Part shown: positions 17,419-27,132 of the stretch, piece after piece | Layout: each line of letters opens with the position of its first letter | Numbering within the stretch: the stretch's first letter is position 1 | Assembly: GCF_002285285.1 (NCBI RefSeq) | Contig: NZ_NSJF01000006.1 | Span: 1 to 64,000, forward strand | Length of the DNA: 64,000 nucleotides | Direction: 5' to 3' | Origin: Vandammella animalimorsus | GTDB taxonomy: Bacteria > Pseudomonadota > Gammaproteobacteria > Burkholderiales > Burkholderiaceae_C | Notes under the pieces: model-generated | Databases searched by the model: none | Seen by the model: only the letters and a program-made list of their open reading frames with translations | What the model was told of the DNA's origin: nothing | Translations under genes and position numbers: made by a program

Positions 17419-19701
17419 TCAAAAATCCACTGTGGCCGAGAGCTGGAAGCTGCGCGGCGCGCCCAGGGCCAGGCTGGTGTAGTGGGGCTTGGCCCAGTAG
17501 GTCTTGTTGGCGGCGTTGGCCACGCTGGCGCGCAGCGTCAGCGGGTAGCTGGCCAGGTGCGTGGCGTAGCGCGCGCCCAGATCGAAAACGGTGCGGCCGG
17601 GGATGGACAGTGCATTGTCGGCGCTGAGGTATTGGCGCGATGCGTAGTTGGCGTGGGCGCTGAGCGTCAGCCCCGGCAGCGCCGGCACATCCCACTCCGC
17701 GCCCAGCTTGGCCTGCCATTTGGAGAGGCCCGTGGCCTGCCTGCCCTGGTGCGCGGCTGCGGCGGCCTTGAGCACCTCCGCCTGTGCGTGGGCAATGCCA
17801 CCCATCAGGCGCCAGCCCTGGGCCGGCGCGCCGAAAAAGCCCCATTCCACGCCGCGGTTGCGCTGCAGCCCCCCGAACGAGAAAACATTGCTGACGGGAT
17901 CGACGTAGCCGCTGGGGCGCTCGATCTGGTAAAGGCTCAGCGTGTGGGCCCATTCGCCCTGGTCGAACTTGAAGCCCAGCTCTTTTTGCGTGCTCTTGTA
18001 AGGCGCAAAGACCTCACCGGCGTTGGCGGCCGTGGCCGGCGCGGTGGCGCCCTGGCTCAGCCCCTGCGCGTAGTTGGCGTACAAGGACAGGCGCTGCGTG
18101 GCTTTGAGCAGCACGGCCGCCACGGGCGTGGTCGCGGCCTGGTCGTAGCGCAGGCCCATGGCCGCGCCCGTGGCGGCGTTGAAGCGCTCTGCGACGACTT
18201 GTTGACGGCGCAGCCCCAGGGTCAGCTGCACCCGATCGCCCATGAAGGACAGGGTATCGGCCAGGCCCAGGCTGCGCAGCTGCGTTTGCGTGCGGCTCAA
18301 GGCCTGCAGTGGGCGCGGCAGGTCCGGGCCCCAGGCGGGGTGATGGATGTTGCTCGTCCAGCTCTCGCGCAAGCGAAAGCCATCGAGCTCGATGCGCTCG
18401 TCAAAATGGTTGAGGTGCAGCGCGAACTGGTGCCCCACGCTGCCAGTGCGCAGCTGGCCCTTCAGGCCCGCCTCAGCCGTCTTGCGGGTGATGGTTTCGT
18501 CCACGCCGCCAAAAGTCAGGCGCATGCTGCCTGCCGCATCGAGCACCGTGGGCAGGCCCATCATCGTCTCCAGCCCGCTGGTGCTGCGCCCGGCTGCGGC
18601 CCAGGCGGTCAGTCGCCCGCTCACATCGAATTCACCGCGCAGCGTGGCGCCGCGCGCGGTGGCCTCGTAAAAGGCCCAGGGCGGGTTCCACGATACCGTG
18701 GCACGCGGCGGCTGGGGCACGGCCAGGCCCGGCGCCAGCGTCAGGCCGCGCGTCATGCCGTTGAGGCGGTCGCTCGTGCGGTAGAAATCGGCAAACACGC
18801 GCGCACGCGGGCCGCGCCAGTCCAGCGCCAGCGCGCCCAGGTGGGCTTGCTTCTTTTGCGTATCGACGGCGGTCTCGCCGCTGCGGGCCATGGCGTTGAG
18901 GCGCACGCCCCACTGCTGACTGGCGCCAAAGCGCCGCCCCAGATCCAGGTGGGCGCGTCCATGCGCATCCGACTCCAGGCCGGCCGTCAGCCGCGTCAGC
19001 GGCGCGCTGCCCGCGCGCTTGGGCACCAGGTTGACGGCGCCGCCCACCGAACCTTTGGGCGGCATGCCGCCCAGCATGGCCGCAGGCCCCTTGAGCACCT
19101 CGATGCGCTCGAAGCGCTCGGCCAGATTGCGGTAGCTCGAGCCCATGCCAGCGAGGCCATCGACACTGACATCGCCCGCATCCATGGCAAAACCCCGGAT
19201 GAAGTAGCTCTCCAGATGCTCACCGGCAATGCCGCTGAGGGAAACGGCCGGGTCATTCCTGGCAATCACGCCCTGCACGTCGGCAAGGGCTTGCTCGGCA
19301 ATGAACTGCTCGGTGTAGCCGATGGTGGCAAACGGCGTTTCCATGAAATCCCTCTCGCCCAGCAAGCCCATGCGGCCGCCGCTGCTCACCTGGCCGCCGG
19401 CGTAGGGCGCGCTGGCCAGCCCGGCCTGACCAGTCACCGTCACGGCAGGCAGCGTCTTGTCCTGTGGCTGTGACGCTGCTGCAGCCTCAGCCTGTGGGAC
19501 CTGGGGCAGCGCCTGGGCCGCCTGGGCAATAGCCGGCGCCCAGACTCCCATACCGCTGCAAACGCCCAACCCAAAAGCCAGCCATTGGCGCACAGCCGCC
19601 GCGCGGCCGCCGCAAGGCGGGCTTGCATGGCCACAAGGCGGCCTGGCCTGGGTTGCGCGCACGGCTGCTGGAGTGGTGGATGGGGGCTGGCCTCGGGTCA
19701 T
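17419..19701 (-). CDS. TonB-dependent siderophore-type outer-membrane receptor
   Basis: This 760-aa protein is a TonB-dependent receptor. After a basic N-terminus the segment QWLAFGLGVCSGMGVWAPAIAQA (about residues 39-61) looks like a signal peptide. A candidate TonB box LPAVTVTG follows, then a plug domain (YFIRGFAMDAGDVSVDGLAG, FERIEVLKGPAAMLGG) and a long beta-barrel ending in LSATVDF with the terminal Phe that barrel assembly expects. YFIRGF and the plug layout match siderophore receptors, so ferric-siderophore uptake is the best guess. Shine-Dalgarno AAAGGA precedes the start. It is divergent from a TetR-type gene across a palindromic operator. Confidence 0.88.
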   Translation of the reverse strand: MTRGQPPSTTPAAVRATQARPPCGHASPPCGGRAAAVRQWLAFGLGVCSGMGVWAPAIAQAAQALPQVPQAEAAAASQPQDKTLPAVTVTGQAGLASAPYAGGQVSSGGRMGLLGERDFMETPFATIGYTEQFIAEQALADVQGVIARNDPAVSLSGIAGEHLESYFIRGFAMDAGDVSVDGLAGMGSSYRNLAERFERIEVLKGPAAMLGGMPPKGSVGGAVNLVPKRAGSAPLTRLTAGLESDAHGRAHLDLGRRFGASQQWGVRLNAMARSGETAVDTQKKQAHLGALALDWRGPRARVFADFYRTSDRLNGMTRGLTLAPGLAVPQPPRATVSWNPPWAFYEATARGATLRGEFDVSGRLTAWAAAGRSTSGLETMMGLPTVLDAAGSMRLTFGGVDETITRKTAEAGLKGQLRTGSVGHQFALHLNHFDERIELDGFRLRESWTSNIHHPAWGPDLPRPLQALSRTQTQLRSLGLADTLSFMGDRVQLTLGLRRQQVVAERFNAATGAAMGLRYDQAATTPVAAVLLKATQRLSLYANYAQGLSQGATAPATAANAGEVFAPYKSTQKELGFKFDQGEWAHTLSLYQIERPSGYVDPVSNVFSFGGLQRNRGVEWGFFGAPAQGWRLMGGIAHAQAEVLKAAAAAHQGRQATGLSKWQAKLGAEWDVPALPGLTLSAHANYASRQYLSADNALSIPGRTVFDLGARYATHLASYPLTLRASVANAANKTYWAKPHYTSLALGAPRSFQLSATVDF

Positions 19702-19850
19702 GCCGGATTCCTTTCAATTGGTACTTGGGGGGAGAAAACGCAGGCGTGGGGCAACCTTGGGCGGCTTTGCCATCAGCGCAGCCAAGTGGTAGCGGGCGGT
19801 GTCGGGTCGTGTCGGGTGGTTCGCCCATACACTCTTTTGATCTATGACAC

Positions 19851-19879
19851 GAATTAGTTTCATAACTATAAACTAATTC
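19851..19879. promoter_or_regulatory. perfect palindromic operator between TonB receptor and TetR gene
   Basis: GAATTAGTTT at 19851-19860 and AAACTAATTC at 19870-19879 are perfect 10-base inverted arms around a 9-base AT-rich spacer. Such sites are typical targets of TetR-family dimers. It lies 75 bases before the TetR start and 149 bases before the receptor start, in an AT-rich patch likely to hold both promoters. Autoregulation and control of the receptor are inferred. The rest of the gap shows no gene. Confidence 0.75.
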
Positions 19880-19954
19880 GGCGCGCACACCGCCCAGATG
19901 ACAGGCCAAATACCGGCCAAGAGCGCCGCGCGCCCGACCGAGAGAGGATTTGCC

Positions 19955-20626
19955 ATGAAAAAAATGCCGCCGCCAGCCCCCTGCTCTGCGCCAGCGCCCG
20001 CTGCCGCGCCGCGCGGCCGCCCGCCCAGCATCACGCGCGCGCGCATTGCCGAGGCCGGCGTGGCCATCGGCCTGCCGCACATTACCTTCACGGGGGTGGC
20101 CGCTGCGCTGGGGGTCAGCCACATGGCGCTGTACAAGCACGTGCCCAGCCTGGCAGCGCTCAAACAATTGGTGGCTGAGGAAATCTTTACCCGCTGGCAG
20201 TTGCCCGAAGTCGATGAGCAACGGCGACAAGGGCTGCGCGACTACCTGCTGGCCTTCAGCAGCGCCGCGCGTGCGTTCGTCCGTGCGCATCCTGGGCTGA
20301 CGCCCTATGTGCTGCGCCGCGAGGCCGCCACCCCGGCCATGCTGGACAAGATCGAGGCCCACCACCGGCACATCGCACGCATCTACGATCTACGCCCGGC
20401 GCAGGCGCGCTGGCTGCTGAGCACCGTGGCCTTTCATTGCATCGCCGTCTCCGACACGGTCTACAGCCTGGCCTGCCCCTCGGCTCAGCCCGACGAAGAG
20501 CCGGAGGATCTGGCCAGCGCCGCCGCGTGCGCCGCCCAGCAGTCCGAGATGGAGGCCGAGCTCGAACAAGGCATGCAGGCGCTGATCGTTGGCGCGCTGG
20601 CGCTGTTGGAGGAGAAAAGGGATTAG
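19955..20626 (+). CDS. TetR/AcrR-family transcriptional regulator
   Basis: This 223-aa protein has an N-terminal TetR helix-turn-helix: ITRARIAEAGVAIGL, then ITFTGVAAALGVSHMALYKHVPSLAALKQLV, about residues 22-70. A helical ligand-binding domain follows. The ATG at 19955 has GAGAGG upstream. An earlier in-frame ATG at 19898 would add 19 residues. It is transcribed away from the TonB receptor gene, with a perfect palindrome between them, so it probably represses itself and the receptor/cupin unit. The inducer is not evident. It is convergent with clpA. Confidence 0.85.
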   Translation: MKKMPPPAPCSAPAPAAAPRGRPPSITRARIAEAGVAIGLPHITFTGVAAALGVSHMALYKHVPSLAALKQLVAEEIFTRWQLPEVDEQRRQGLRDYLLAFSSAARAFVRAHPGLTPYVLRREAATPAMLDKIEAHHRHIARIYDLRPAQARWLLSTVAFHCIAVSDTVYSLACPSAQPDEEPEDLASAAACAAQQSEMEAELEQGMQALIVGALALLEEKRD

Positions 20627-20644
20627 GACCTGGTCAGGTCACCT

Positions 20645-20667
20645 GCCAGCGGCACGCAGCCGCTGGC
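20645..20667. terminator. hairpin between convergent tetR and clpA
   Basis: GCCAGCGGC and GCCGCTGGC form a perfect 9-bp stem with a 5-base loop in the 63-base gap between the convergent genes. There is no T-run on either side, so it may act as an RNA 3'-end stabiliser rather than a classic terminator. Confidence 0.45.
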
Positions 20668-20689
20668 ACGCAGCCTATGGCCCCACCGC

Positions 20690-23035
20690 TCATTCTGCGG
20701 CGGTTTCCTCTTCCTCCGGCTTGGGCTTGGCCTCTTTCTTGAGCGGCGTGATGTCCAGCTGCACTTCGTCCTTGACGCCGCCCTGGCCATCGTCCACCTG
20801 CTTGAGGCCGATGACCACGCGCCCGCCATCGGCCAGGCCGCCGAACAACAGCTCGTCGGCCAGCGATTTGCGGATCGTGTCCTGGATCAGGCGCTGCATG
20901 GGGCGCGCGCCCATCAGCGGATCGAAGCCTTTCTTGGCCAGGTACTTGCGCAGCTCGTCGGTGAAGCTGGCCTCGACCTTCTTTTCAGCCAGCTGGCTTT
21001 CCAGTTGCAGCAGGAACTTATCGACCACACGCAGGATGATCTGCTCATCGAGCGGCTTGAAGCTGACGATGGCGTCGAGCCGGTTGCGGAACTCGGGCGT
21101 GAACATGCGCTTGATGTCGCCCATTTCGTCGCCGGCCTGGCGCGGGTTGGTGAAGCCGATGCTGGCCTTGTTCATGGTCTCGGCGCCGGCGTTGGTCGTC
21201 ATGATGATGATGACGTTGCGGAAATCGGCCTTGCGGCCGTTGTTGTCCGTCAGCGTGCCGTGGTCCATCACCTGCAGCAGGATGTTGTAGATGCTGGGGT
21301 GGGCCTTCTCGATCTCGTCGAGCAGCAGCACGGCGTGCGGCTTCTTGGTCACGGCCTCGGTGAGCAGACCGCCCTGATCGAAGCCCACGTAGCCCGGCGG
21401 CGCGCCGATGAGGCGGCTGACGGCGTGCGGCTCCATGTATTCGGACATGTCAAAGCGGATCAGCTCGATGCCCATGATGTAGGCCAGCTGGCGCGCAGCC
21501 TCGGTCTTGCCCACGCCAGTGGGGCCGGAGAACAGGAAAGCGCCAATGGGCTTGTCGGGCTTGCCCAGGCCCGAGCGCGCCATCTTGATGGCGCTGGCCA
21601 GGGCCTCCAGCGCGCCGTCCTGGCCGAACACCACGCTCTTGAGGTCGCGCTCCAGGGTCTTGAGCTTGCTGCGGTCGTCCTGCGAGACGGCCGCCGGCGG
21701 GATGCGCGCGATCTTGGCGACGATGTCCTCGATCTCGGCCTTGCCGATGGTCTTGCGGCGCTTAGAGGGCGCGAGGATGCGCTGCGCCGCGCCGGCCTCG
21801 TCGATCACGTCGATGGCCTTGTCGGGCAGCTGGCGGTCGTTGATGTAGCGCGCCGAGAGCTCGGCCGCGGCCTGCAGGGCGGCATTGGCGTACTTGACGC
21901 TGTGGTGCTCCTCGAAGCGGCTCTTGAGGCCCTTGAGGATGTCCACTGTCTCGGCCACGCTGGGCTCGACCACGTCGATCTTCTGAAAGCGCCGCGACAG
22001 CGCCGCGTCCTTCTCGAAGATGCCACGGTACTCGGTGAAAGTGGTTGCGCCGATGCACTTGAGCTGGCCGCTGGAGAGCGCCGGCTTGAGCAGGTTGGAG
22101 GCATCCAGCGTACCGCCCGAGGCCGCGCCCGCGCCGATCAGCGTGTGGATTTCGTCGATGAACAGCACCGCATCGGGCTTTTCGCGCAGGCTTTTGAGCA
22201 CGCCTTTGAGGCGCTGCTCGAAGTCGCCACGGTACTTGGTGCCCGCCAGCAGCGCGCCCATATCCAACGCGTACACCGTGGCGTTTTCCAGCACCTCGGG
22301 CACATCCTTTTGCGTGATGCGCCAGGCCAGGCCCTCGGCAATGGCGGTCTTGCCCACGCCGGCCTCTCCGACCAACAGCGGGTTGTTCTTGCGGCGACGG
22401 CACAGCACCTGGATGGTGCGCTCGACCTCCTGTTGACGCCCGATCAGCGGATCGATGCGGCCTTGGGCTGCGGCCTGGTTCAGATTGACGGTGTACTGCT
22501 CCAGCGGGCTGAGTTTCTCACCGCGCTCGCCGCCAGGCTGCTGGCCTTCTTCCTGCCCGCCCATGGCGTCGGCGCTGCCGGCCTTGTCGCCGGCCTCGTC
22601 CTTGCGGATGCCATGCGCAATGAAATTCACCACGTCCAGCCGAGTGATGTTCTGCAGCTGCAGGAAATAGGCCGCATGAGAATCCTTCTCGCCAAAGATG
22701 GCCACCAGCACATTGGCGCCCACGACCTCTTTCTTGCCGTTGCCGGTGGACTGCACGTGCATGATGGCGCGCTGCACGACGCGTTGAAAACCCAGCGTGG
22801 GCTGGGTATCGACCTCATCGCTGCCACCCACTTGAGGCATGTTGTCGTCGATGAAACCCGTCAGCGCACTGCGCAACTCCTCGATATTGGCCTTGCAGGC
22901 GCGCAGCACCTCGGCGGCGCTGGGGTTGTCCAGCAGGGCCAGCAGCAAATGCTCAACGGTGACGAATTCATGGCGCTTTTCCCGCGCCTCGACAAAAGCC
23001 TTTTGCAAGCTGACTTCCAGTTCCTGGGCAATCAT
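20690..23035 (-). CDS. clpA: ATP-dependent Clp protease ATP-binding subunit ClpA
   Basis: This 781-aa AAA+ unfoldase feeds substrates to ClpP. Its N-terminal domain (MIAQELEVSLQKAFVEAR) binds the adaptor ClpS. NBD1 has Walker A GEAGVGKTAIAEG near residue 225 and Walker B VLFIDEIHTLIG. NBD2 has GPTGVGKTEAARQL near residue 505 and VLLLDEIEKAHPSIYN. The C-terminus has an acidic tail rich in Lys and Glu. The start at 23035 has Shine-Dalgarno AAGGAG and gives the canonical N-terminus; an upstream in-frame reading would add 32 residues. The adaptor gene clpS lies just upstream on the same strand, the usual pairing. The 249-base gap between them holds no gene and probably a clpA promoter. Confidence 0.97.
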   Translation of the reverse strand: MIAQELEVSLQKAFVEAREKRHEFVTVEHLLLALLDNPSAAEVLRACKANIEELRSALTGFIDDNMPQVGGSDEVDTQPTLGFQRVVQRAIMHVQSTGNGKKEVVGANVLVAIFGEKDSHAAYFLQLQNITRLDVVNFIAHGIRKDEAGDKAGSADAMGGQEEGQQPGGERGEKLSPLEQYTVNLNQAAAQGRIDPLIGRQQEVERTIQVLCRRRKNNPLLVGEAGVGKTAIAEGLAWRITQKDVPEVLENATVYALDMGALLAGTKYRGDFEQRLKGVLKSLREKPDAVLFIDEIHTLIGAGAASGGTLDASNLLKPALSSGQLKCIGATTFTEYRGIFEKDAALSRRFQKIDVVEPSVAETVDILKGLKSRFEEHHSVKYANAALQAAAELSARYINDRQLPDKAIDVIDEAGAAQRILAPSKRRKTIGKAEIEDIVAKIARIPPAAVSQDDRSKLKTLERDLKSVVFGQDGALEALASAIKMARSGLGKPDKPIGAFLFSGPTGVGKTEAARQLAYIMGIELIRFDMSEYMEPHAVSRLIGAPPGYVGFDQGGLLTEAVTKKPHAVLLLDEIEKAHPSIYNILLQVMDHGTLTDNNGRKADFRNVIIIMTTNAGAETMNKASIGFTNPRQAGDEMGDIKRMFTPEFRNRLDAIVSFKPLDEQIILRVVDKFLLQLESQLAEKKVEASFTDELRKYLAKKGFDPLMGARPMQRLIQDTIRKSLADELLFGGLADGGRVVIGLKQVDDGQGGVKDEVQLDITPLKKEAKPKPEEEETAAE

Positions 23036-23284
23036 TGATACGAACTCCTTGTGCTTGCGAAAAATAAGATACCGGGCAGGTGCGGCCGCCCTGAAAAAAA
23101 TCAATAGGTCATTGATCGACCATTGACACAACCAATCGAGTCAAGCACCGCCGGCCACTCACCGCTTTGAGCCCAGCGGGCGCGCCGCATGGTGAAGCAT
23201 TTGCTGCATGGCGTCAACGGCGCGTTTTCCATTGGCCGACGCACTCCCTGGCCCTTCGGTGCCGATCGGCCTTTGCTGTTGAGC

Positions 23285-23656
23285 TTATGAGGCCAGCGGC
23301 TCACTCAAGCATTGCAGCGGGTGACCCGCGCTGGCAGCGGCACCCATGACCTGATCGACCTTGGTCTCGGCGATCTCATGGGGATACACCCCGCAGACGC
23401 CACGACCTTCGAGGTGGATCTTGAGCATGATCTGCGTGGCCATATCCCGGTTCTTGCCAAAAAACTCCTGCAGCACGGCAATGACAAACTCCATCGGCGT
23501 GAAATCGTCATTGATCATCACTACCTGGTAGAGCGGCGGTTGCTTGGGCCGGTGCAGTTGGCGCTCCACCACCGCAGTTTCTTCTTCCTGCAACGGCAAT
23601 ACCGTGGGCGGCGCCGGGGGCTTGATGGGCTGGTTGGAGGCTTCTGGAACATTCAT
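23285..23656 (-). CDS. clpS: ClpA adaptor protein ClpS
   Basis: This 123-aa adaptor binds the ClpA N-domain and delivers N-end-rule substrates. The core is seen as [27 protein letters not shown], then [24 protein letters not shown], where Asp-Asp and the hydrophobic pocket residues recognise the N-terminal amino acid. A Pro-rich N-terminal tail of about 40 residues precedes it. The start at 23656 gives [19 protein letters not shown]. Its upstream gap carries a half copy of the palindromic repeat and is shared with the divergent DUF192 gene. Confidence 0.95.
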   Translation of the reverse strand: MNVPEASNQPIKPPAPPTVLPLQEEETAVVERQLHRPKQPPLYQVVMINDDFTPMEFVIAVLQEFFGKNRDMATQIMLKIHLEGRGVCGVYPHEIAETKVDQVMGAAASAGHPLQCLSEPLAS

Positions 23657-23669
23657 GGCGCTGGATTCT

Positions 23670-23755
23670 AGAGCGTGTTCATGACTTCGGCGCGAGTGGG
23701 CCAAAGCGGTTGGAGCTGGTTGCAAGGAGCCAAAGCACAATCGAAACAGGCATGC
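23670..23755. repeat. left-half fragment of the palindromic repeat
   Basis: AGAGCGTGTTCATGACTTCGG, followed by CGCGAGTGGG and a diverged CTGGTTGCAAGG block, matches the left half of the element at 5449-5612 with several substitutions. The right half is missing. It lies between the divergent clpS and DUF192 genes. Confidence 0.6.
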
Positions 23756-23866
23756 CCCGCCACGCTTGCCATGTACAAGTTTTTACGCCCGCAGTGCAGT
23801 GCATGCCGCGCAACTGCCGCTACGATGCCGGCCCAGCAAGATCACACCCACTGCACGTTTTCTGCC

Positions 23867-24385
23867 ATGCATCTGAAACACACGCTCACTCTGTTGCGCC
23901 GTGCCAATGCTGCGGCGCTGGCCTTGGCACTGGCGCTGCCCACCGCGCTGCAAGCCCAGGCGCCACAGGCTTCGGGCCAGCCGCAGCTGGACCTGCCGCG
24001 GCTGACGCTGTCGATCAACATGTTTCGCATCGATGCCCAGCTGGCCAGCACCCCTGCGCAACGGCAGATTGGTTTGATGTTCCGCCCGAGCATGCCGCAG
24101 CACGAAGGCATGCTGTTCGTCTTCGAGCAAGCTGGCGTGCAGTGCTTCTGGATGAAAAACACACTGCTTCCGTTAACAGCGGCTTTCCTGGCCGACGACG
24201 GTACGGTGGTCAACTTGGCTGACATGCAACCCTTGAGCACCGAGCAGCACTGCTCGGCACAGCCGGTCCGCTATGTTCTTGAGATGAACCAGGGTTGGTT
24301 TGCCCAGCGCGGCATTGCAGCGGGCATGCGCCTGCGTGGCCAGCCTTTCGAGACAGCCAGCACGCGCAAAGCCCAGCAGCCCTGA
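23867..24385 (+). CDS. exported DUF192 protein
   Basis: This 172-aa protein begins with a signal peptide (LRRANAAALALALALPTALQAQ, cleaved near residue 29). A DUF192 domain follows with the family hallmarks RQIGLMFRPSMPQHEGMLFVF, CFWMKNTLLPL and ADMQPLS, and VRYVLEMNQGWFAQRGI near the end. Its function is unknown. Members are small periplasmic proteins in many proteobacteria. The hexamer TACGAT at 23821 could be the -10 box. It precedes zapD with a 162-base gap in which TTGAAA (24411) and TAGAAT (24432) are spaced 15 bases apart and might be a weak zapD promoter. Confidence 0.85.
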   Translation: MHLKHTLTLLRRANAAALALALALPTALQAQAPQASGQPQLDLPRLTLSINMFRIDAQLASTPAQRQIGLMFRPSMPQHEGMLFVFEQAGVQCFWMKNTLLPLTAAFLADDGTVVNLADMQPLSTEQHCSAQPVRYVLEMNQGWFAQRGIAAGMRLRGQPFETASTRKAQQP

Positions 24386-24547
24386 TGCTCTGCGCACCCC
24401 AAGCCCTCTGTTGAAAATGCACCGCCGCATCTAGAATCAACGGCTTGCAAAGAGCGCATCAAGAATCCGCCGGGGCGCGCCCGATGGGCTCGCCCTTGGC
24501 ACCATCCAGCGCCAGCACCCATATCGCCAGCCTTCACCGCCACCGTC

Positions 24548-25306
24548 GTGATCCTGTACGAATACCCTTTCAACGAGCGCATCCGGACTTACCTGCGTCT
24601 GGAATACCTTTTGCTGCGCCTGCAGGAGCTGCTCAACCGCTCCGACGTCACCGACCACCAGTACGCCCTGCAAACCATTTTCGAGGCCATCGAGGTCGCC
24701 TCGCGCACGGATCTGAAAACCGACATGCTCAAGGATCTGGAGCGCCAGCGCGCCGCGCTGCAGATCTATAAGGACTACCCCGACATCGACCACGGCGTGC
24801 TCGACCGCATCTTCACCCGCATCGATTACTGCGCCAAGAACCTCACCACCATGCCTGGCAAACCCGGCCAAATCATTGCCGACAACGAGTGGCTCAACAC
24901 CGTGCGCAGCCGCATGGGCATCCCGGGTGGCACCTGCAATTTCGATCTGCCATTGCTCCACCATTGGAAACACCGCCCATCGGCCACCCGCCTGCGCGAT
25001 CTGGAAACCTGGGCCAACAGCCTCACGCCCGTGGCCGACACCGTATTCCTGCTGCTCAAGCTGGTGCGCGACACCGGCACGGCGCACCGCGTGGCCGTCA
25101 CCAGGGGGCAATTCCAGCAGAACCTGCCGCCCACGCGGGGCTTTCAGTTGCTGCGCCTGTGGGTCGATCCGCGCGACGACGTCACGCCCGAAATCAGCGC
25201 CAACCGTCTGCTGGTCTCCGTGCGCTTCATGGAGCCCAATCTGGAAGGCAAGCCCACGCCCGCACACAAGGATTTGTCGCTGGAAGTGGCCATTTGCGGT
25301 CTGTAA
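24548..25306 (+). CDS. zapD: cell division protein ZapD
   Basis: This 252-aa protein is ZapD (YacF/DUF1342), which crosslinks FtsZ filaments and stabilises the Z-ring. The start is a GTG that gives [21 protein letters not shown] as in the family. Other conserved parts are [45 protein letters not shown] and the C-terminal beta-rich segment. The order zapD-yacG is the standard proteobacterial arrangement, usually with coaE upstream, which is not seen here. Confidence 0.94.
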   Translation: MILYEYPFNERIRTYLRLEYLLLRLQELLNRSDVTDHQYALQTIFEAIEVASRTDLKTDMLKDLERQRAALQIYKDYPDIDHGVLDRIFTRIDYCAKNLTTMPGKPGQIIADNEWLNTVRSRMGIPGGTCNFDLPLLHHWKHRPSATRLRDLETWANSLTPVADTVFLLLKLVRDTGTAHRVAVTRGQFQQNLPPTRGFQLLRLWVDPRDDVTPEISANRLLVSVRFMEPNLEGKPTPAHKDLSLEVAICGL

Positions 25307-25343
25307 CCGCCCCCAGGCCGTCCGCCCCCACATTCGCCTTGCC

Positions 25344-25577
25344 ATGAGCCACTCATCCCCACCAGCAGATCAGCCCAAAGCCAACGATCAGCCTGCCAAC
25401 GCTGGCCCCATCGTGGCCTGCCCCCAATGCCAGCAACCCACGCACTTTGCGCCCAGCAACCCTTGGCGGCCTTTTTGCAGTGAGCGCTGCCAGCGCATCG
25501 ACATGGGGGCCTGGGCCAGCGAGCAGTTTCGCATTGCCGGCAAGCCCGGCGATCCCCAAGGAAGCGAGCAGGACTGA
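25344..25577 (+). CDS. yacG: DNA gyrase inhibitor YacG
   Basis: This 77-aa zinc-finger protein has the CPQC and CSERC cysteine pairs around NPWRPF, binding one zinc, and the conserved [18 protein letters not shown]. coli YacG binds GyrB and blocks DNA binding by gyrase. The N-terminus is a disordered Pro/Asn/Gln tail. It lies 37 bases downstream of zapD and is probably co-transcribed. Confidence 0.93.
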   Translation: MSHSSPPADQPKANDQPANAGPIVACPQCQQPTHFAPSNPWRPFCSERCQRIDMGAWASEQFRIAGKPGDPQGSEQD

Positions 25578-25641
25578 AGCGCCCTACCCTGCAGCCGCCA
25601 CCCCAGAGACCGGTGGCGGCCAGCGCAAGCCATAGTTTCAC

Positions 25642-25647
25642 TACAAT
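25642..25647 (+). promoter_or_regulatory. possible -10 box in the yacG-accD gap
   Basis: TACAAT, followed by CGGACG, is the same TAxAATCG word seen before yggS, dapC and tgt. It is 242 bases before accD, which would give a long leader that includes the shortened repeat at 25724-25806. No clear -35 box is seen. The rest of the 312-base gap holds no gene. Confidence 0.3.
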
Positions 25648-25723
25648 CGGACGCCCGCACGCCCTCTTTACCGAGGTTTGCCCAGGGTGATCTTCCAGGC
25701 TCAGGGTGAGCCCAAAACCGTTA

Positions 25724-25806
25724 AGGGCCTGTTCAAAATCTCTACTGCCCTGCAGCCCACTCACACCGCCTCTTGTCCAATCGCACCGAGACTTTGAGCC
25801 GGCTCT
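25724..25806. repeat. internally deleted copy of the palindromic repeat
   Basis: The left terminus GGGCCTGTTCAAAATCT and the right terminus AGACTTTGAGCCGGCTCT are recognisable, but they are only about 80 bases apart. The central hairpin block is lost. It lies upstream of accD. Confidence 0.65.
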
Positions 25807-25889
25807 GAGCAAGGTCTGGCATCAGCCAGTCACACAATGCAAGGGCTGCAGTGCAGCCGCGCTGTTTTCTCGACGACCATTTTTTCCGC

Positions 25890-26900
25890 ATGTCCTGGCT
25901 TGACAAAATCATTCCCTCCCGGCTGATTCGCAGTACGGAAACCAGCTCGCGCCACCAAATCCCCGAAGGCCTTTGGTCCAAGTGCCCGGAATGTGAAACC
26001 GTGCTCTACCGCGCCGACCTGGAGAAAAACCTCAATGTCTGCCCGCACTGCGGCGCCCACCAGCGCATCGGCGCGCGCCAGCGCCTGGCAGCCTTTTTGG
26101 ATGAACAAGGCCGCTACGAAATCGGCCAGGAAGTCACGCCGCTGGATGCGCTCAAGTTCAAGGACAGCCGCAAATACCCCGAGCGCCTGAAAGAAGCCCA
26201 CAAGGCCACCAACGAAAGCGATGCGCTGATTGCCATGGGCGGTACCCTGCATGGACTGCCCGTCGTGGCGGCCTGCTTCGAGTTCGACTTCATGGGCGGC
26301 AGCATGGGCAGCGTGGTCGGCGAGCGCTTCGTGCGCGCCGTGCAGGCCGCGCTGCACAAAAAAGTGCCTTTCATCTGCTTTACCGCCACGGGCGGCGCGC
26401 GCATGCAGGAAGGGCTGCTGTCGCTGATGCAAATGGCCAAGACCAACGCCGCGCTGACGCACTTTGCCCAGCAGCGCCTGCCCTTCGTCAGCGTGCTGAC
26501 CGACCCCACCATGGGCGGTGTCAGCGCCAGCTTTGCCTTCATGGGCGATCTGGTCATTGCCGAGCCCAAGGCCCTGATTGGCTTTGCCGGGCCGCGCGTG
26601 ATCGAATCCACCGTGCGCGTCAAACTGCCCGAAGGCTTTCAGCGCGCCGAATTCCTGCTTGAAAAAGGCGCCATCGACATGATCGTCGATCGCCGCCAAC
26701 TGCGTGACGTGATCGCGCAAAACCTGGCCATTCTGCTGGGCCGGCCCAGCATTGCCGCTCCCAGCGCGCCACTGTCCCCGGGCAGCACCGCCGCAGAGGC
26801 GGCCGGCCAGCCGGCCCCAGGGGGCGAGGCTGCTCTGCCCCACCCCGAGGCTGGCAGCGAGACGCCAAACAATGACGCTACAGGTGCTGGTAAAGGCTGA
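25890..26900 (+). CDS. accD: acetyl-CoA carboxylase carboxyltransferase subunit beta
   Basis: This 336-aa subunit, with AccA, transfers the carboxyl group from biotin carrier protein to acetyl-CoA to make malonyl-CoA for fatty acids. The N-terminal zinc ribbon has CPECETV and CPHCGAHQR. The carboxyltransferase domain shows [38 protein letters not shown] and [33 protein letters not shown]. The ATG at 25890 gives the usual [10 protein letters not shown]; an upstream in-frame Met would add 13 residues. A Pro/Ala/Gly-rich tail of about 45 residues extends beyond the typical end. In many relatives trpA precedes and folC follows. Here a low-GC insert follows instead. Confidence 0.96.
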   Translation: MSWLDKIIPSRLIRSTETSSRHQIPEGLWSKCPECETVLYRADLEKNLNVCPHCGAHQRIGARQRLAAFLDEQGRYEIGQEVTPLDALKFKDSRKYPERLKEAHKATNESDALIAMGGTLHGLPVVAACFEFDFMGGSMGSVVGERFVRAVQAALHKKVPFICFTATGGARMQEGLLSLMQMAKTNAALTHFAQQRLPFVSVLTDPTMGGVSASFAFMGDLVIAEPKALIGFAGPRVIESTVRVKLPEGFQRAEFLLEKGAIDMIVDRRQLRDVIAQNLAILLGRPSIAAPSAPLSPGSTAAEAAGQPAPGGEAALPHPEAGSETPNNDATGAGKG

Positions 26901-27087
26901 AGCATCTCGTGCCACATTCGCTAAGCAGCTGCCAGATTTACTTCCGTCCAAAATTCGTTTGTAGCAACATCATGCAGCGCTTATTCCCACACTAAGTCAC
27001 CAGCCACCATGCAAGGCATGAAGCCATAGCTTCAGTATCATCTTGAAGCTGCACAATAAGCATTTATAGAATTTTGCACATGATTTT

Positions 27088-27096
27088 TGCTATAAT
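27088..27096 (+). promoter_or_regulatory. extended -10 promoter of the low-GC gene
   Basis: TGCTATAAT is a perfect extended -10 element (TGn plus TATAAT), 36 bases before the start at 27133, inside an AT-rich gap. It needs no strong -35 box, and none is seen. Confidence 0.6.
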
Positions 27097-27132
27097 TTAA
27101 GCCATTAAGCCCATAAAATAGAAAGTATATCA

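Noticed and set aside
23090-23135. Direct CATTGA words upstream of clpA as an operator
   Set aside because: Only two imperfect copies exist with no clear symmetry, too little to call a site.
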